From NCBI RefSeq assembly GCF_000346485.2, contig NZ_KQ976354.1, forward strand, positions 5,352,233 to 5,416,232: DNA of 64,000 bases, read 5' to 3'. Positions 17,701 to 25,825 of the stretch are shown here, in pieces (position 1 is the first letter of the stretch; the number at the start of each line of letters is the position of its first letter). Below the pieces are notes generated by a model. It saw nothing but the letters and a program-made list of their open reading frames with translations, had not been told where the DNA came from and did not search any database. The position numbers and the translations under genes were made by a program. Source of the DNA: Scytonema hofmannii PCC 7110. GTDB taxonomy: Bacteria; Cyanobacteriota; Cyanobacteriia; Cyanobacteriales; Nostocaceae.

Positions 17701-19021
17701 GCCTATTTTTAGGCAACAAGAGTTAGAGATTATCAACCAAGAATTCACGTTAGAAATAGCTTCTGGAAGTCGAATATCATACCAAGATATTCCTTGGAGT
17801 GAAACTAAACTTCCTAGTAAACAACTCTTTAAAGGAAGAGAAGAACTGATTAATCATTTAATCACACATTTAGAATCTCCAGAACGAGATAAAACTTATA
17901 TTCTTTTTGGCTTAACAAGAACAGGAAAAAGCTCAGTACTGCACTACCTTAATAATAACCTTGATTTAAAATCTGTACAAATCGGCGATTGCAACTATCA
18001 ATTTATTAGTTTTTATGTTGAATTGAACGAGCTTAGTGCACAAAACACCTCTAAAGATATGTGGAATAAATTTTTAAAAAATGTGATGATAAGTAAATTG
18101 AAAATGAAAGCCAATGTTGGGGAAATTAATCTAGATACTTTATCTCCATTTATAGAAGAGAGGGATATGAGCTATAATGATTGGGAAGTTTTAATATCTT
18201 CTTTAAAATTTCAGCATTTTTATCCAGTTTTCTTATTTGATGAATTTTCCTACTTTCGTTCGTTAGTGGATAAGGGGCTTACTGATGCAAGCTTTTTAGC
18301 TGCAATGAGAAGTTTTGCAATTGATGGACAAGCTAGCTTTATTTGTGCAGGAACTTATGATGTGAGCAAGTTTATTAAAGATTCAAATTACATCTTAACA
18401 GGACAATTTATTAATACAAAGGAAAGACAAATTAGTTCTATTGAACGTCAACCTGCTATAGATTTAATTCAAATTATGGGTAATAAGTTGCGATTTACTG
18501 AAGATGCTGTAGAACGTATTCTTCGATTAAGTTATCAAATTCCTTATTTCATTCAAATAATTTGTAAAAATTGTGCTTTATATGCAATGAATTTAGAAAG
18601 AAGTATTATGGGTATTCCTGAAGTTGAAACTGTTATTGAAAATCTGAGTGGTGAATCAAGAGAACTAGAGAGTAAAGGTATTAATGTGCTACCAAGAGGA
18701 ATATTTATGAATAACATGGAACCAACTCTGGATCCTAAAGAATATCGTGGATTGATTAGTACCATATGCGATTTAACTAGAGGTGAAAGGGATCCTAATT
18801 ATATAGCATACTCATCTATTCACCAACTCTGGTATAACCATGGTATACCAGAGTTTGAGCATCGTTTACCAGAAGTAATTGAAGAACTTTGTCGTCGAGA
18901 GGTGTTAATTGAGAAAGAGGATGAGGGGCAACCTACTTATCTGATCACTGTTGATTTATTTCGTCGTTGGTGGGCTATGGAATACAGATTTATTAATATT
19001 GAATTGGATAAATTGAAATAG
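14738..19021 (+). CDS. giant TPR / STAND-like P-loop ATPase
   Basis: A 1427-residue protein. Residues 1-215 and about 325-490 are helical TPR-like repeats ('AEIAATLHRLERFDEAIEWL', 'AQFLSSQQRWNEAAEIYEEV'), separated by a basic hydrophobic stretch ('YFIFNLLKRRIINLFKFFL') that may touch the membrane. An unrecognised helical region (500-885) is followed by a beta-rich, Ig/CARDB-like part (about 895-1010). A P-loop ATPase follows with Walker A 1058-1066 (GLTRTGKSS) and 'FPVFLFDEFSYF' as Walker B. The end resembles a winged helix ('RRWWAMEYRF'). The ATPase resembles archaeal-type AAA/STAND proteins, which suggests a signal-transducing NTPase with a protein-binding scaffold. A second ATPase gene follows after 65 bp on the same strand and is probably cotranscribed. 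The function is unknown; a defence or stress role is inference. Confidence 0.8.
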   Translation: MSSYNDLYQALSEAFQHRQLVHFIEQRKKILQYQPWSFLDLLFLARAYELAGEIPQAASSYAALLKIARKNNPNLNRLLGEIKHFISSHGHESLLIPVAGESISPGSFGFLQDLENGLKSRRIFENLYELNSAFLESIQLEQIDIFIEHMHKSIKESYNDYYNYWRLLVRAYKEQEKLDEVADAYTRILQLDKEAGSHLKLREAERKTIVFEIQDFIDKTGYNKLVTIANDILEKNILCPSIQQVTLQKEIKIKWFNLKRIYFIFNLLKRRIINLFKFFLIFSEEKNQDNSINKLSKTNSLNVVIPVSNLVKNSINKTNSNETIRLKRRGQTNLLKAKKFFDGGNLEAALEQYKQAYNYGDRSKRLFAEIAATLHRLERFDEAIEWLTKGISVLPSQEQLSLLAQKAQFLSSQQRWNEAAEIYEEVMRLEQRSAARREYGLQLSRIYYLYLKKFKKAQKIINQLLKKDPQDQVALRQLSLLEQAIYFPSQQENISPETDALYDDVEEVILPEDSKADIVSPMLQRDIASAEFRDEEILRRGGHPEERDAKRLLEQAKKMHGSEFAERYPLFLEASKAYNELPEGTYNEGDFHESLNRYASLKAGTIVLQFQRLVVSGHIELLKLRRLRDSVSSYSLESLALQVTVSPQFTNIPLKNYLLIQVAFTLVLHEQTVPPKLFEYSLSEIMTFCLEHVDEKLLYIAYEMVISSGTAGQKIWHRWKELDAARIFWQSLAQPDKRDRAYKILSTMSQETFNIEQKPKEVLGIAFIKRREQLDRTQEFFNRLQQILLIVKNFGELQGLWERRPIYQGILLDTDQEICNGVSVILTMLLPYQNRSSDERTAIIYNARINIENLLRFIYENPTYWGRVGFEPLLNRWKLAIEKLEKKRLSDEIHPKLVARLEPPIFYQEKESIKGGIIVQNEGRGTADGATLTIEVIQHNSQDILLTLEIPLSQEIAVGKSQYYSLDIPIDKLVMNFDRSYHLNVQIAPIFRQQELEIINQEFTLEIASGSRISYQDIPWSETKLPSKQLFKGREELINHLITHLESPERDKTYILFGLTRTGKSSVLHYLNNNLDLKSVQIGDCNYQFISFYVELNELSAQNTSKDMWNKFLKNVMISKLKMKANVGEINLDTLSPFIEERDMSYNDWEVLISSLKFQHFYPVFLFDEFSYFRSLVDKGLTDASFLAAMRSFAIDGQASFICAGTYDVSKFIKDSNYILTGQFINTKERQISSIERQPAIDLIQIMGNKLRFTEDAVERILRLSYQIPYFIQIICKNCALYAMNLERSIMGIPEVETVIENLSGESRELESKGINVLPRGIFMNNMEPTLDPKEYRGLISTICDLTRGERDPNYIAYSSIHQLWYNHGIPEFEHRLPEVIEELCRREVLIEKEDEGQPTYLITVDLFRRWWAMEYRFINIELDKLK

Positions 19022-19086
19022 AATAGCATTGAGTTTGTAATTAAATCGAGAAATCAAAGTAGTAAAATTGCAAAAAATAATTAAAA

Positions 19087-20187
19087 ATGAAATCAGGTTT
19101 TAATCCAGATAGAGAAGTAATAAAGCCTCAACAATTATTTGGTCATAATCAGCCTGGAGCATTATTGGAACAACTATGTATTCAATTAGAAATGGGAACT
19201 AATGTATTACTCTTAGGAGAACGTCGTTCCGGTAAAACATCTCTTCTTCAATGCTGTTTATCAAAAATATCTAGTAGTAAAACGTCTGGACTTGTTCCTG
19301 TTTATATTAATTTTTATGAAAGTCCTTATATTAAAGGTTTTGCAAGTGCTTATCGATGGCTTTTAGCTTTTATTCATGCTGCTGTTTCTACAAAAGAAAA
19401 AGATAAAATTCCTAACGATCTGGCTTTAAACAAAGTAGTTTTAAATAAAAATCAACCTCCGGAAGCCTATTATCAGCAATTATTACAAGTAGAAGATTAT
19501 GAAATTGATTATATTTTCCAAGACTATTTGAAAAAAATTAGCGAGTATCGTGTTGGTGTAGCTCTACTAATAGATGAGTATGAATATTTGATACGTCATA
19601 CTTTTGAAGGACAAGGTTTTGTAACTTTACGAAAAGTATCTAGTTGGAATCCTCATTACGATTATGCATTTAAGCCCTTATGCTATGTGATTGCAGGTGC
19701 GATTTCTTGGGATAGATTGTGTGACATAATTGGCTCTCCAGAACTAAATAATACTAGTTCGACACTGACAGTAAATCCTCTAAATTTTGAAAGCTTCAAA
19801 CAAATGTGGACACAATGTTTACTTGAAACCTCATACGATTTAAAAGATAATATTGATTTTAGTAAGTTCCATTTAGGAAAAATCTATGATTTAACCGGTG
19901 GTTGGCCATATTACGGCAAAGTAATTGGTCAGTATATATGTACTGGCATGAATAATGAAGAAGATTTTTATGAAGCTTTACTTAGACATTTTAAAGTAAT
20001 TTGGTATCATCTTACAGAAGATGAGAAGAGCAGGCTACTTCTAGTCGATCAAATATTTCATAAAGATACAGATGGCATATCTCAATCACTTATTAAACGT
20101 GGTCTTTTGGAGGTTAGCCCAGAAGGTTTTTTAAACGCTCGTGGAAGACTTTGGAGACGTTATATACAGCAACAAGAGTTTCAATAA
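19087..20187 (+). CDS. companion AAA/STAND-type ATPase
   Basis: A 366-residue ATPase of the archaeal-ATPase (COG1672-like) type. It has an N-terminal 'QLFGHNQPGALLEQL' start motif, Walker A at residues 44-52 (GERRSGKTS), Walker B 'VALLIDEYEYL', and a distal 'DLTGGWPYYGKVIG' motif of the lid region. It has no recognisable effector domain. The ATPase core is related in layout to the C-terminus of the long protein encoded 65 bp upstream, so the two may form a hetero-oligomer. The ATG follows an A/T-rich stretch without a clear Shine-Dalgarno. Function not known. Confidence 0.75.
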   Translation: MKSGFNPDREVIKPQQLFGHNQPGALLEQLCIQLEMGTNVLLLGERRSGKTSLLQCCLSKISSSKTSGLVPVYINFYESPYIKGFASAYRWLLAFIHAAVSTKEKDKIPNDLALNKVVLNKNQPPEAYYQQLLQVEDYEIDYIFQDYLKKISEYRVGVALLIDEYEYLIRHTFEGQGFVTLRKVSSWNPHYDYAFKPLCYVIAGAISWDRLCDIIGSPELNNTSSTLTVNPLNFESFKQMWTQCLLETSYDLKDNIDFSKFHLGKIYDLTGGWPYYGKVIGQYICTGMNNEEDFYEALLRHFKVIWYHLTEDEKSRLLLVDQIFHKDTDGISQSLIKRGLLEVSPEGFLNARGRLWRRYIQQQEFQ

Positions 20188-20400
20188 TAGTCAAATGATG
20201 AGAAACTTCATTGTTTATAATGACTATTTGACATAACATCTCAAGAGTTGTTCTATATGTAGTCAAAAGCTTCTCCTCCTAAAAAGAGGAATAGTAATTG
20301 AAGAGGAAGAAGCCACATTATGACTACTAAGAGTAAAATCGAGCAGCTTAAAATAGAAATTGAGTAACTTGATAAAGAATAAAGTTGTGTATAATTTAGT
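20188..20400. other. intergenic region between convergent genes
   Basis: Contains inverted GTCAAAT / ATTTGAC sequences near 20190-20235 that could form a transcription stop, and a 15-codon open frame at 20320 ('MTTKSKIEQLKIEIE') that looks like a coiled-coil gene fragment. No gene is supported. Confidence 0.4.
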
Positions 20401-21126
20401 CTAAATAGTAAACAGAGCAGTTATCACTTCTTGCAGTATCTGTAGTCCTCGTATGGAACTAAAAATTAGTCGCGTTGCGGCAGTTGGTTCTCGCAGTAAT
20501 CCCATTGCTAAAGGAAGCGCTCGCAAAGAACCATCAGAATTCAACGCATTGGTGAGATTCGGTATATCATAGCGTACATCATCGCTAACAACTCGCACCA
20601 TACCTACAGAAATACCCAATTGATTCAAATATTCTAGTGCAACAAATCCTTCCATATCTACAACATTGGCATTGTACGCTTGACCTAGATGCAGTTTCTC
20701 ATTGGCAGAATAGATAAAGCGATCGCTTGTTAATCCAATCCCTGTAAAAGCTTTTTTAGTGGATAATTTATTTTGCAGTGTTGCTGTCAATTCAGGCTCG
20801 CAGAAGAGTTGAGAGATAGATCGAGGCAATTCTCGATCTTGTTTGAAACCCGAATAAATACAACTTTTGTACACCACAATGTCTCCAACATTATATTGGG
20901 TTGATAAACTTCCACATAAACCCATCAGCAAAACTTGCGAATTTGGATGAAGGCGTACAGATTTTTGCCAGATTTCCAAATAATTTTTTAATGGCAATGT
21001 ACCCATAGGGATTGGAAAAACTGTTGGTTTCGGAACTGCAACACGATTTAATCCTTTGCAAACAGATTTGTATTCAGCCCCTTGAGGAACGAGAATCGTA
21101 TCAATAGGAATTTTCAAATTTTGCAC
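20401..21126 (-). CDS. hpnG: hopanoid-associated phosphorylase HpnG
   Basis: A 241-residue nucleoside phosphorylase-superfamily protein with 'ILVPQGAEYKSV' at the N-terminus, 'LMGLCGSL' (phosphate/ribose region), 'DMEGFVALEYL' and 'VRVVSDD' motifs. HpnG removes adenine from adenosylhopane to give phosphoribosylhopane or ribosylhopane, the step after HpnH. hpnH and hpnA lie about 1-2 kb away on the opposite strand, with two accessory genes in between, which strongly supports the assignment. A generic MTA/SAH nucleosidase is the alternative but is less likely here. Confidence 0.85.
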   Translation of the reverse strand: MQNLKIPIDTILVPQGAEYKSVCKGLNRVAVPKPTVFPIPMGTLPLKNYLEIWQKSVRLHPNSQVLLMGLCGSLSTQYNVGDIVVYKSCIYSGFKQDRELPRSISQLFCEPELTATLQNKLSTKKAFTGIGLTSDRFIYSANEKLHLGQAYNANVVDMEGFVALEYLNQLGISVGMVRVVSDDVRYDIPNLTNALNSDGSLRALPLAMGLLREPTAATRLIFSSIRGLQILQEVITALFTI

Positions 21127-21146
21127 TTGTTTATTAGTAAATTGCT

Positions 21147-21467
21147 CTACTTTTGCATTTGAGCAGCGTTCAATTTCCGATATAAGGATGGATTTTTTTC
21201 TCTAAGCGATTGTTGCAATTTCTCAAATTCTTCTTCCGCCTCTTTCAAATAAATGTCAATTAACTCTTGATTAGCAAGATAAAAGGTAATAGCACCATAA
21301 ATCTGTTCTAGGGTGAGCAACGGAAAGTTTTGCACAATACTTTCAGGAGGCTCACCGTTTAAAAACTCGTAAACTACTGAATCTAGAGAAATACGAGTCC
21401 CTTCAATCCAATAGCCTTTGTTTCGTTGTTCAACGTACTGCTTTGCTACAGTTGGCGATCCTGTCAT
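21147..21467 (-). CDS. DUF433 family protein
   Basis: A 106-residue protein with the DUF433 core ('YWIEGTRISLDSVVYEFLNG', 'ESIVQNFPLLTLEQIYGAI'), a small helix-turn-helix-like fold found in antitoxin-like genes. The C-terminus is a charged helix ('LKEAEEEFEKLQQSLREK'). DUF433 genes are often next to a DUF5615 PIN-like toxin, but none was seen here. It sits 21 bp upstream of hpnG and may be cotranscribed with it. Probably a mobile accessory gene within the hopanoid island. Confidence 0.75.
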   Translation of the reverse strand: MTGSPTVAKQYVEQRNKGYWIEGTRISLDSVVYEFLNGEPPESIVQNFPLLTLEQIYGAITFYLANQELIDIYLKEAEEEFEKLQQSLREKNPSLYRKLNAAQMQK

Positions 21468-21502
21468 AAAATTACTGAATACTCTTTATCTTAGATACTA
21501 AA

Positions 21503-22147
21503 TTATAACCTGTTCGTCGTCATATTTTCCTTCACCCATTCGCGAAACGAGCGAATCAGGGCATTTTCTTTAGTTATTTTCTTCAGAGTCAAAAACCTTC
21601 CAAGGTCTTGGATTGCTAACAATGGGAAAGCAACACTACGTTCGCGTAGTTGGTATTGATTATTTTCCAAACAGTAAATTATTATTGATTGACCATCGTA
21701 GCGCCAAACTTCGGGTACGCCTATATTTAGATAGATATCTAGTCGGTCAATAGAACTACTGGTAATATCAACTTCAATAGTAAGGTCTGGAGGTGGGTCT
21801 TTTGTCAGATCGATTTGCTCTTTATCCCAAACTACTGGTTCGTTTTGGATATAGTAACATTGGTCGGGTTCAAGCCCTTTTTCTAAATCTTCGCGATTGC
21901 AGGTTCTAGATCCCAAACTTCGGATTTCAATTCCTAGTTCTTCTGTCAGCGCTTCAACTAAACGTCCGAGTAGTTTTTTGTAAATTTCATGCGGATCTAA
22001 TGGCATTCTAATCTCTAGCAAACCGCGATCGTAGGTAAGACGGATAGCTGGCTGCTGTTCAAAGTCCTTGACCAAAGATTGGTACGTTTGCCAGCTAATA
22101 TTCTTCAGTAATACCCTGTCAGGACTTTGAATGAGTGTTGCAGTCAT
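21503..22147 (-). CDS. Uma2 family PD-(D/E)XK-fold protein
   Basis: Full-length Uma2 (DUF820) protein, 214 residues from the ATG at 22147 (Met-Thr-Ala-Thr-Leu). An ATG 21 bp upstream is less typical. Core motifs are 'RLTYDRGLLEIRMP', 'PPPDLTIEVDIT' (Asp...Glu of the nuclease-like core), 'LNIGVPEVWRYDG' and 'RFLTLKK'. Members are numerous in cyanobacteria and are proposed, without strong proof, to be restriction-like endonucleases. It is transcribed with DUF433 and hpnG and divergently from hpnA. Confidence 0.85.
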   Translation of the reverse strand: MTATLIQSPDRVLLKNISWQTYQSLVKDFEQQPAIRLTYDRGLLEIRMPLDPHEIYKKLLGRLVEALTEELGIEIRSLGSRTCNREDLEKGLEPDQCYYIQNEPVVWDKEQIDLTKDPPPDLTIEVDITSSSIDRLDIYLNIGVPEVWRYDGQSIIIYCLENNQYQLRERSVAFPLLAIQDLGRFLTLKKITKENALIRSFREWVKENMTTNRL

Positions 22148-22279
22148 AGGTATAGAGGTAGGAAACAAATGGTATCCTTGTATCTACTTTACTACATTTA
22201 GCTTTTCAATCGACAGATAATTTGACCAAAAAAGAGCAAAGATAAAGAACGAACAATAAGTTATAAGGATTTTTATCTG

Positions 22280-23275
22280 ATGACAAAGCGAGCATTTGTA
22301 ACTGGTGGAACGGGCTTTGTTGGAGCCAATTTAGTTAGGTTGCTACTTGAAGAGGGCTATAATGTCAGAGCGCTTGTGCGATCGAGCAGTGATTTAGACA
22401 ATTTAAAAAACTTAGATGTAGAAATTGTTCGAGGCGATCTGAACGATTCGGAATTGCACGGCAAAATTCGAGGTTGCCAAGTTCTTTTCCATGTTGCAGC
22501 CCATTATTCGTTATGGCAATCTGACAAAGATTTATTATACCAAAATAATGTTCTGGGAACGCGCAATATCTTAGCGGCTGCTCGTCAAGCAGGTATTGAA
22601 CGAACAGTCTACACCAGTTCTGTTGCTGCTATTGGTGTAGATAAATCGGGAACAATTGCCGATGAAACCCATCAAAGTCCTCTTGAGGAACTTATTGGTT
22701 ACTACAAAAAGTCTAAGTATGTTGCCGAACAAGAAGCTCATCTTGCAGTGCGTTCCGGTCAAGACATTGTAATAGTTAATCCTAGTAGTCCCATTGGTCC
22801 GATGGATATCAAACCGACTCCTACGGGAGATATAATTTTGCGCTTTCTCCGACGACAGATGTCTGTCTACCTAAATACAGGATTAAATTTTATTGATGTG
22901 CGTGATGTTGCAAGGGGACACATATTAGCTTTGGAAAAAGGAAAAACAGGCGATCGCTATATTTTAGGTCACCAAAACCTTTCTTTCAAAACCCTCTTGG
23001 AACAGCTTGCCGAAATTACAGGTATACCCGCCCCTCAAATATCCATACCCCACTGGATACCACTGAGTGTTGCTTGGGTAGATGAAAAAATGCTTGCTCC
23101 TTTAGGCAAAACTCCTTCTGTTCCTTTAGATGGCGTTCGCATGGCACGTCAAACAATGTACTACGACGCCTCAAAAGCAGTCAGAGAACTTGGATTGCCT
23201 CAGTCGCCTATTATAACTGCTTTACAAGATGCCGTAAATTGGTTTGAGCTTCAGAAATACGTTGATGTAGCATAA
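22280..23275 (+). CDS. hpnA: hopanoid-associated sugar epimerase HpnA
   Basis: A 331-residue extended SDR with an N-terminal NAD-binding 'VTGGTGFVGANLVRLL', a 'TSSVAAIG' strand and the catalytic 'YYKKSKYVAEQ' (YxxxK). The ending 'AVNWF' is typical of the HpnA group. HpnA genes cluster with hpnH and hpnG in hopanoid producers; the exact substrate is unproven. 'AAGGA' precedes the ATG. hpnH follows on the same strand after 131 bp, suggesting one transcription unit. Confidence 0.9.
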   Translation: MTKRAFVTGGTGFVGANLVRLLLEEGYNVRALVRSSSDLDNLKNLDVEIVRGDLNDSELHGKIRGCQVLFHVAAHYSLWQSDKDLLYQNNVLGTRNILAAARQAGIERTVYTSSVAAIGVDKSGTIADETHQSPLEELIGYYKKSKYVAEQEAHLAVRSGQDIVIVNPSSPIGPMDIKPTPTGDIILRFLRRQMSVYLNTGLNFIDVRDVARGHILALEKGKTGDRYILGHQNLSFKTLLEQLAEITGIPAPQISIPHWIPLSVAWVDEKMLAPLGKTPSVPLDGVRMARQTMYYDASKAVRELGLPQSPIITALQDAVNWFELQKYVDVA

Positions 23276-23406
23276 AATTAGTAACTTTTTACTGGCTTTT
23301 TATCGGTTAATGCAAAACAATCGCCAAAGTTACAGATGAAATCAGTTGATTTGTTAAATGTCAACTGTTTTTAGCTTGAGTCCGTGTCATGGTGTAGAGG
23401 AGATTT

Positions 23407-24429
23407 ATGGGAATTCATTTACAACAAGCAATGGAAGTCGGTAAGTACTTGGTGACTCAACGTCTGTTGGGACGCAAGCGCTTCCCTTTGGTGCTCATGT
23501 TGGAACCCTTATTCCGGTGTAATTTAGCTTGTTCTGGTTGTGGCAAAATACAGCATCCTAAAGAGATTCTCAAGCAACATTTATCTCCTGAAGAATGCTT
23601 TGCTGCAGTGGTCGAGTGCGGTGCGCCAGTTGTCTCAATTCCCGGAGGAGAACCCCTGCTTCATCCTCAAATCGATGAGATTGTCCGAGGATTGGTAGAA
23701 CGCAAAAAGTTTATTTACCTTTGTACGAATGGCTTATTGTTAGAAAAAAGTCTTGATAAGTTTCAACCTTCCCCATACTTAACTTTCAGCATTCATCTAG
23801 ATGGGATGAGGGAGTTACACGATAAATGTGTAGACCGCAAAGGAGTGTTTGATATTGCCGTTCAAGCAATTCGTGCGGCAAAAGCCAAAGGGTTCCGTGT
23901 CACGACAAATACCACAATTTTTGAAGGTACTGACCCAAAAGAAATGCAAGAGTTTTTTGGCTTTCTCAGTGACCTTGGTATTGATGGCATGATGATTTCT
24001 CCTGGCTATAGCTATGAATGGGCACCAGATCAAGACCATTTTCTCAGGCGCGAACAAACTCAAGCCCTTTTCCGGGAAATTTTAACACCTTATAAGACAG
24101 GTCAAAAAAACTGGAACTTTAATCACAATCCCCTATTTTTAGACTTTCTGATTGGTGAAAAAGACTATGAATGTACCCCTTGGGGTAGCCCCAGCTACAG
24201 CGTTCTTGGTTGGCAAAAGCCTTGCTACCTTCTCAATGAAGGTCACTATAGGACTTTTCAAGAACTGTTAGATAAAACTGATTGGAATCAATACGGTCAC
24301 AAGAGTGGAAATCCCAAATGTGCGGATTGCATGGTTCATTGTGGTTATGAACCAACTGCTGCAATGGATGCCATGCAACCTAATAATATTGGACGTTCCG
24401 TTAAAGCACTCTTAGGGATGGGAAGCTAG
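23407..24429 (+). CDS. hpnH: radical SAM adenosylhopane synthase HpnH
   Basis: A 340-residue radical SAM enzyme with the CxxxCxxC cluster at C38, C42, C45 ('[11 protein letters not shown]'), a '[11 protein letters not shown]' motif and a C-terminal SPASM-like Cys set ending '[11 protein letters not shown]'. HpnH couples the 5'-deoxyadenosyl radical to diploptene, giving adenosylhopane, the first step of side-chain extension. Length and the '[15 protein letters not shown]' start are typical. A strong GAGGAG ribosome site lies 5 nt before the ATG. It is next to hpnA and near hpnG. Confidence 0.95.
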   Translation: MGIHLQQAMEVGKYLVTQRLLGRKRFPLVLMLEPLFRCNLACSGCGKIQHPKEILKQHLSPEECFAAVVECGAPVVSIPGGEPLLHPQIDEIVRGLVERKKFIYLCTNGLLLEKSLDKFQPSPYLTFSIHLDGMRELHDKCVDRKGVFDIAVQAIRAAKAKGFRVTTNTTIFEGTDPKEMQEFFGFLSDLGIDGMMISPGYSYEWAPDQDHFLRREQTQALFREILTPYKTGQKNWNFNHNPLFLDFLIGEKDYECTPWGSPSYSVLGWQKPCYLLNEGHYRTFQELLDKTDWNQYGHKSGNPKCADCMVHCGYEPTAAMDAMQPNNIGRSVKALLGMGS

Positions 24430-24442
24430 CTTTAGTTAATGG

Positions 24443-24484
24443 TTAGTTGTTAGTTGTTAGTTGTTAGTTGTTAGTTGTTAGTTG
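24443..24484. repeat. heptamer tandem repeat (TTAGTTG)6
   Basis: Six perfect head-to-tail copies of TTAGTTG in the hpnH-GT21 gap. It is followed by degenerate complementary heptamers (CTAACTA types) up to about 24575 and a GGGCGCAA hairpin. Confidence 0.95.
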
Positions 24485-24526
24485 GAATTACTACTAACTA
24501 TTAACTACCAACCACTCACCATGTAC

Positions 24527-24546
24527 GGGCGCAAGGTGTTGCGCCC
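24527..24546. repeat. GGGCGCAA hairpin, copy 1
   Basis: Perfect 8-bp arms GGGCGCAA / TTGCGCCC with a GGTG loop. A second copy with identical arms and a different loop lies at 25755-25774, on the other side of the glycosyltransferase gene. Confidence 0.85.
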
Positions 24547-24584
24547 CTACCAACCCACTCACCACCAACCACTTACTACTGAAC

Positions 24585-25730
24585 ATGATTACTCTTTTTG
24601 AAATCGTGTTTGTCATACTGATAGGTGGCTCAATTATTTTCTACCTAGCATGTGCTTTATGCACCTATCAGTTTTTTTCATCTGATGCATCTAGCCAGGA
24701 AAAAACTGCGATCGCCAAACATACACCAGTTTCTATCTTGGTATCCATCCGAGGTCTAGATGAAGGAGCATGGGAAAATTGGACTTCTTTATGCACTCAA
24801 AATTATCCAACCTATGAAGTTCTTTTTGGTGTTACTGATAACAACGATCCTGCTATTCCCATGTTGGAAAAGCTCGCTGCTACTTTTCCTAACCGAGTGA
24901 AGCTCTTTGTCGGTTTAGAGCCTCGTGGTGTCAATCTCAAGGATAGCAATTTAAGTTACCTATTAGAACAATCTCAGCATGAACTGATTATCTTTGCTGA
25001 CGGTGACATTAGGGTCACTCAAGACTATATCCAAACTGTCACCACGCCTTTAATTACCGGGAAAGCCAGTGTTATCACCTGTGCCTACATAGGCTATAAA
25101 CCTCAGTTTCTGGGAGCAGCTTTAGCTTCTCTTGGTCGCTGTGCTGACTTTATTCCCAGTCTATTAATTGCCCGTATTATTGATGGCAGTCTTCAGTTAG
25201 CTGTAGGAGTTACCATTGCGACTCATAAAGCGACTCTAGCTAGTTTTGGTGGGTTACAATTAAACCGCATTGGTTCAGATTACAACTTGGGTAAGAGAGC
25301 CGCATTAGCAGGCTATCAAGTTGAGCTATCCCACTATATTCTTGACTGGGACACTGGGAACGAAAGCATTAAGCAGTTATATGACCGAGAATTGCGTTGG
25401 GCGAGAACTATTCGTTTCAATCGCGGTTTCGTTTACTACTCTATGGCGTTTTGCTACGGTACTGTTTACTGCATTCCTCTGCTGCTACTATCTCACTTTT
25501 CTGGTTGGGCGATCGCTCTAGGCCTGACAACATTACTCATCCGCTATCTACAAGTGATGGTGTCTATATTTAGTATGAAATGCCCCAAACTCCTGCGTTG
25601 GCTTTGGGTTATACTTTTACGAGACGTACTTAGTTTTATCATTTGGGTGATAGGTGGATTTGGACAACGCGTTTACTGGCGCGGACGAGAACTCCGAATT
25701 GAAGGTGATGGTTTAATTGTTAGTGGTTAG
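24585..25730 (+). CDS. GT21-like membrane glycosyltransferase (HpnI paralogue)
   Basis: A 381-residue ceramide-glucosyltransferase-like (GT21) enzyme. It has an N-terminal membrane helix (about 8-30), 'SILVSIRGLDEGAWENW', a nucleotide-binding 'FADGDIR' aspartate motif, a product-site aspartate ('NRIGSDYNLG'), 'LRWAR' in place of (Q/R)xxRW, and C-terminal membrane helices. It resembles the hpnI product at 30696 but is clearly divergent. Its place after hpnA-hpnH suggests it glycosylates a bacteriohopanepolyol or related lipid. It has no clear ribosome site and is bounded on both sides by heptamer repeats and GGGCGCAA hairpins, a possible sign of past insertion. Confidence 0.8.
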   Translation: MITLFEIVFVILIGGSIIFYLACALCTYQFFSSDASSQEKTAIAKHTPVSILVSIRGLDEGAWENWTSLCTQNYPTYEVLFGVTDNNDPAIPMLEKLAATFPNRVKLFVGLEPRGVNLKDSNLSYLLEQSQHELIIFADGDIRVTQDYIQTVTTPLITGKASVITCAYIGYKPQFLGAALASLGRCADFIPSLLIARIIDGSLQLAVGVTIATHKATLASFGGLQLNRIGSDYNLGKRAALAGYQVELSHYILDWDTGNESIKQLYDRELRWARTIRFNRGFVYYSMAFCYGTVYCIPLLLLSHFSGWAIALGLTTLLIRYLQVMVSIFSMKCPKLLRWLWVILLRDVLSFIIWVIGGFGQRVYWRGRELRIEGDGLIVSG

Positions 25731-25754
25731 TGGTTAGTGGTTAGTTGTTAGTAG

Positions 25755-25774
25755 GGGCGCAATACTTTGCGCCC
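25755..25774. repeat. GGGCGCAA hairpin, copy 2
   Basis: Arms GGGCGCAA / TTGCGCCC with a TACT loop, embedded in GGTTAGT-type heptamers (about 25725-25800) just after the stop of the GT21-like gene. Confidence 0.85.
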
Positions 25775-25825
25775 GTCGCAGTGGTTAGTGGTTTAGTAAT
25801 GAATCGTATCCCTTGCAGTATTGAA

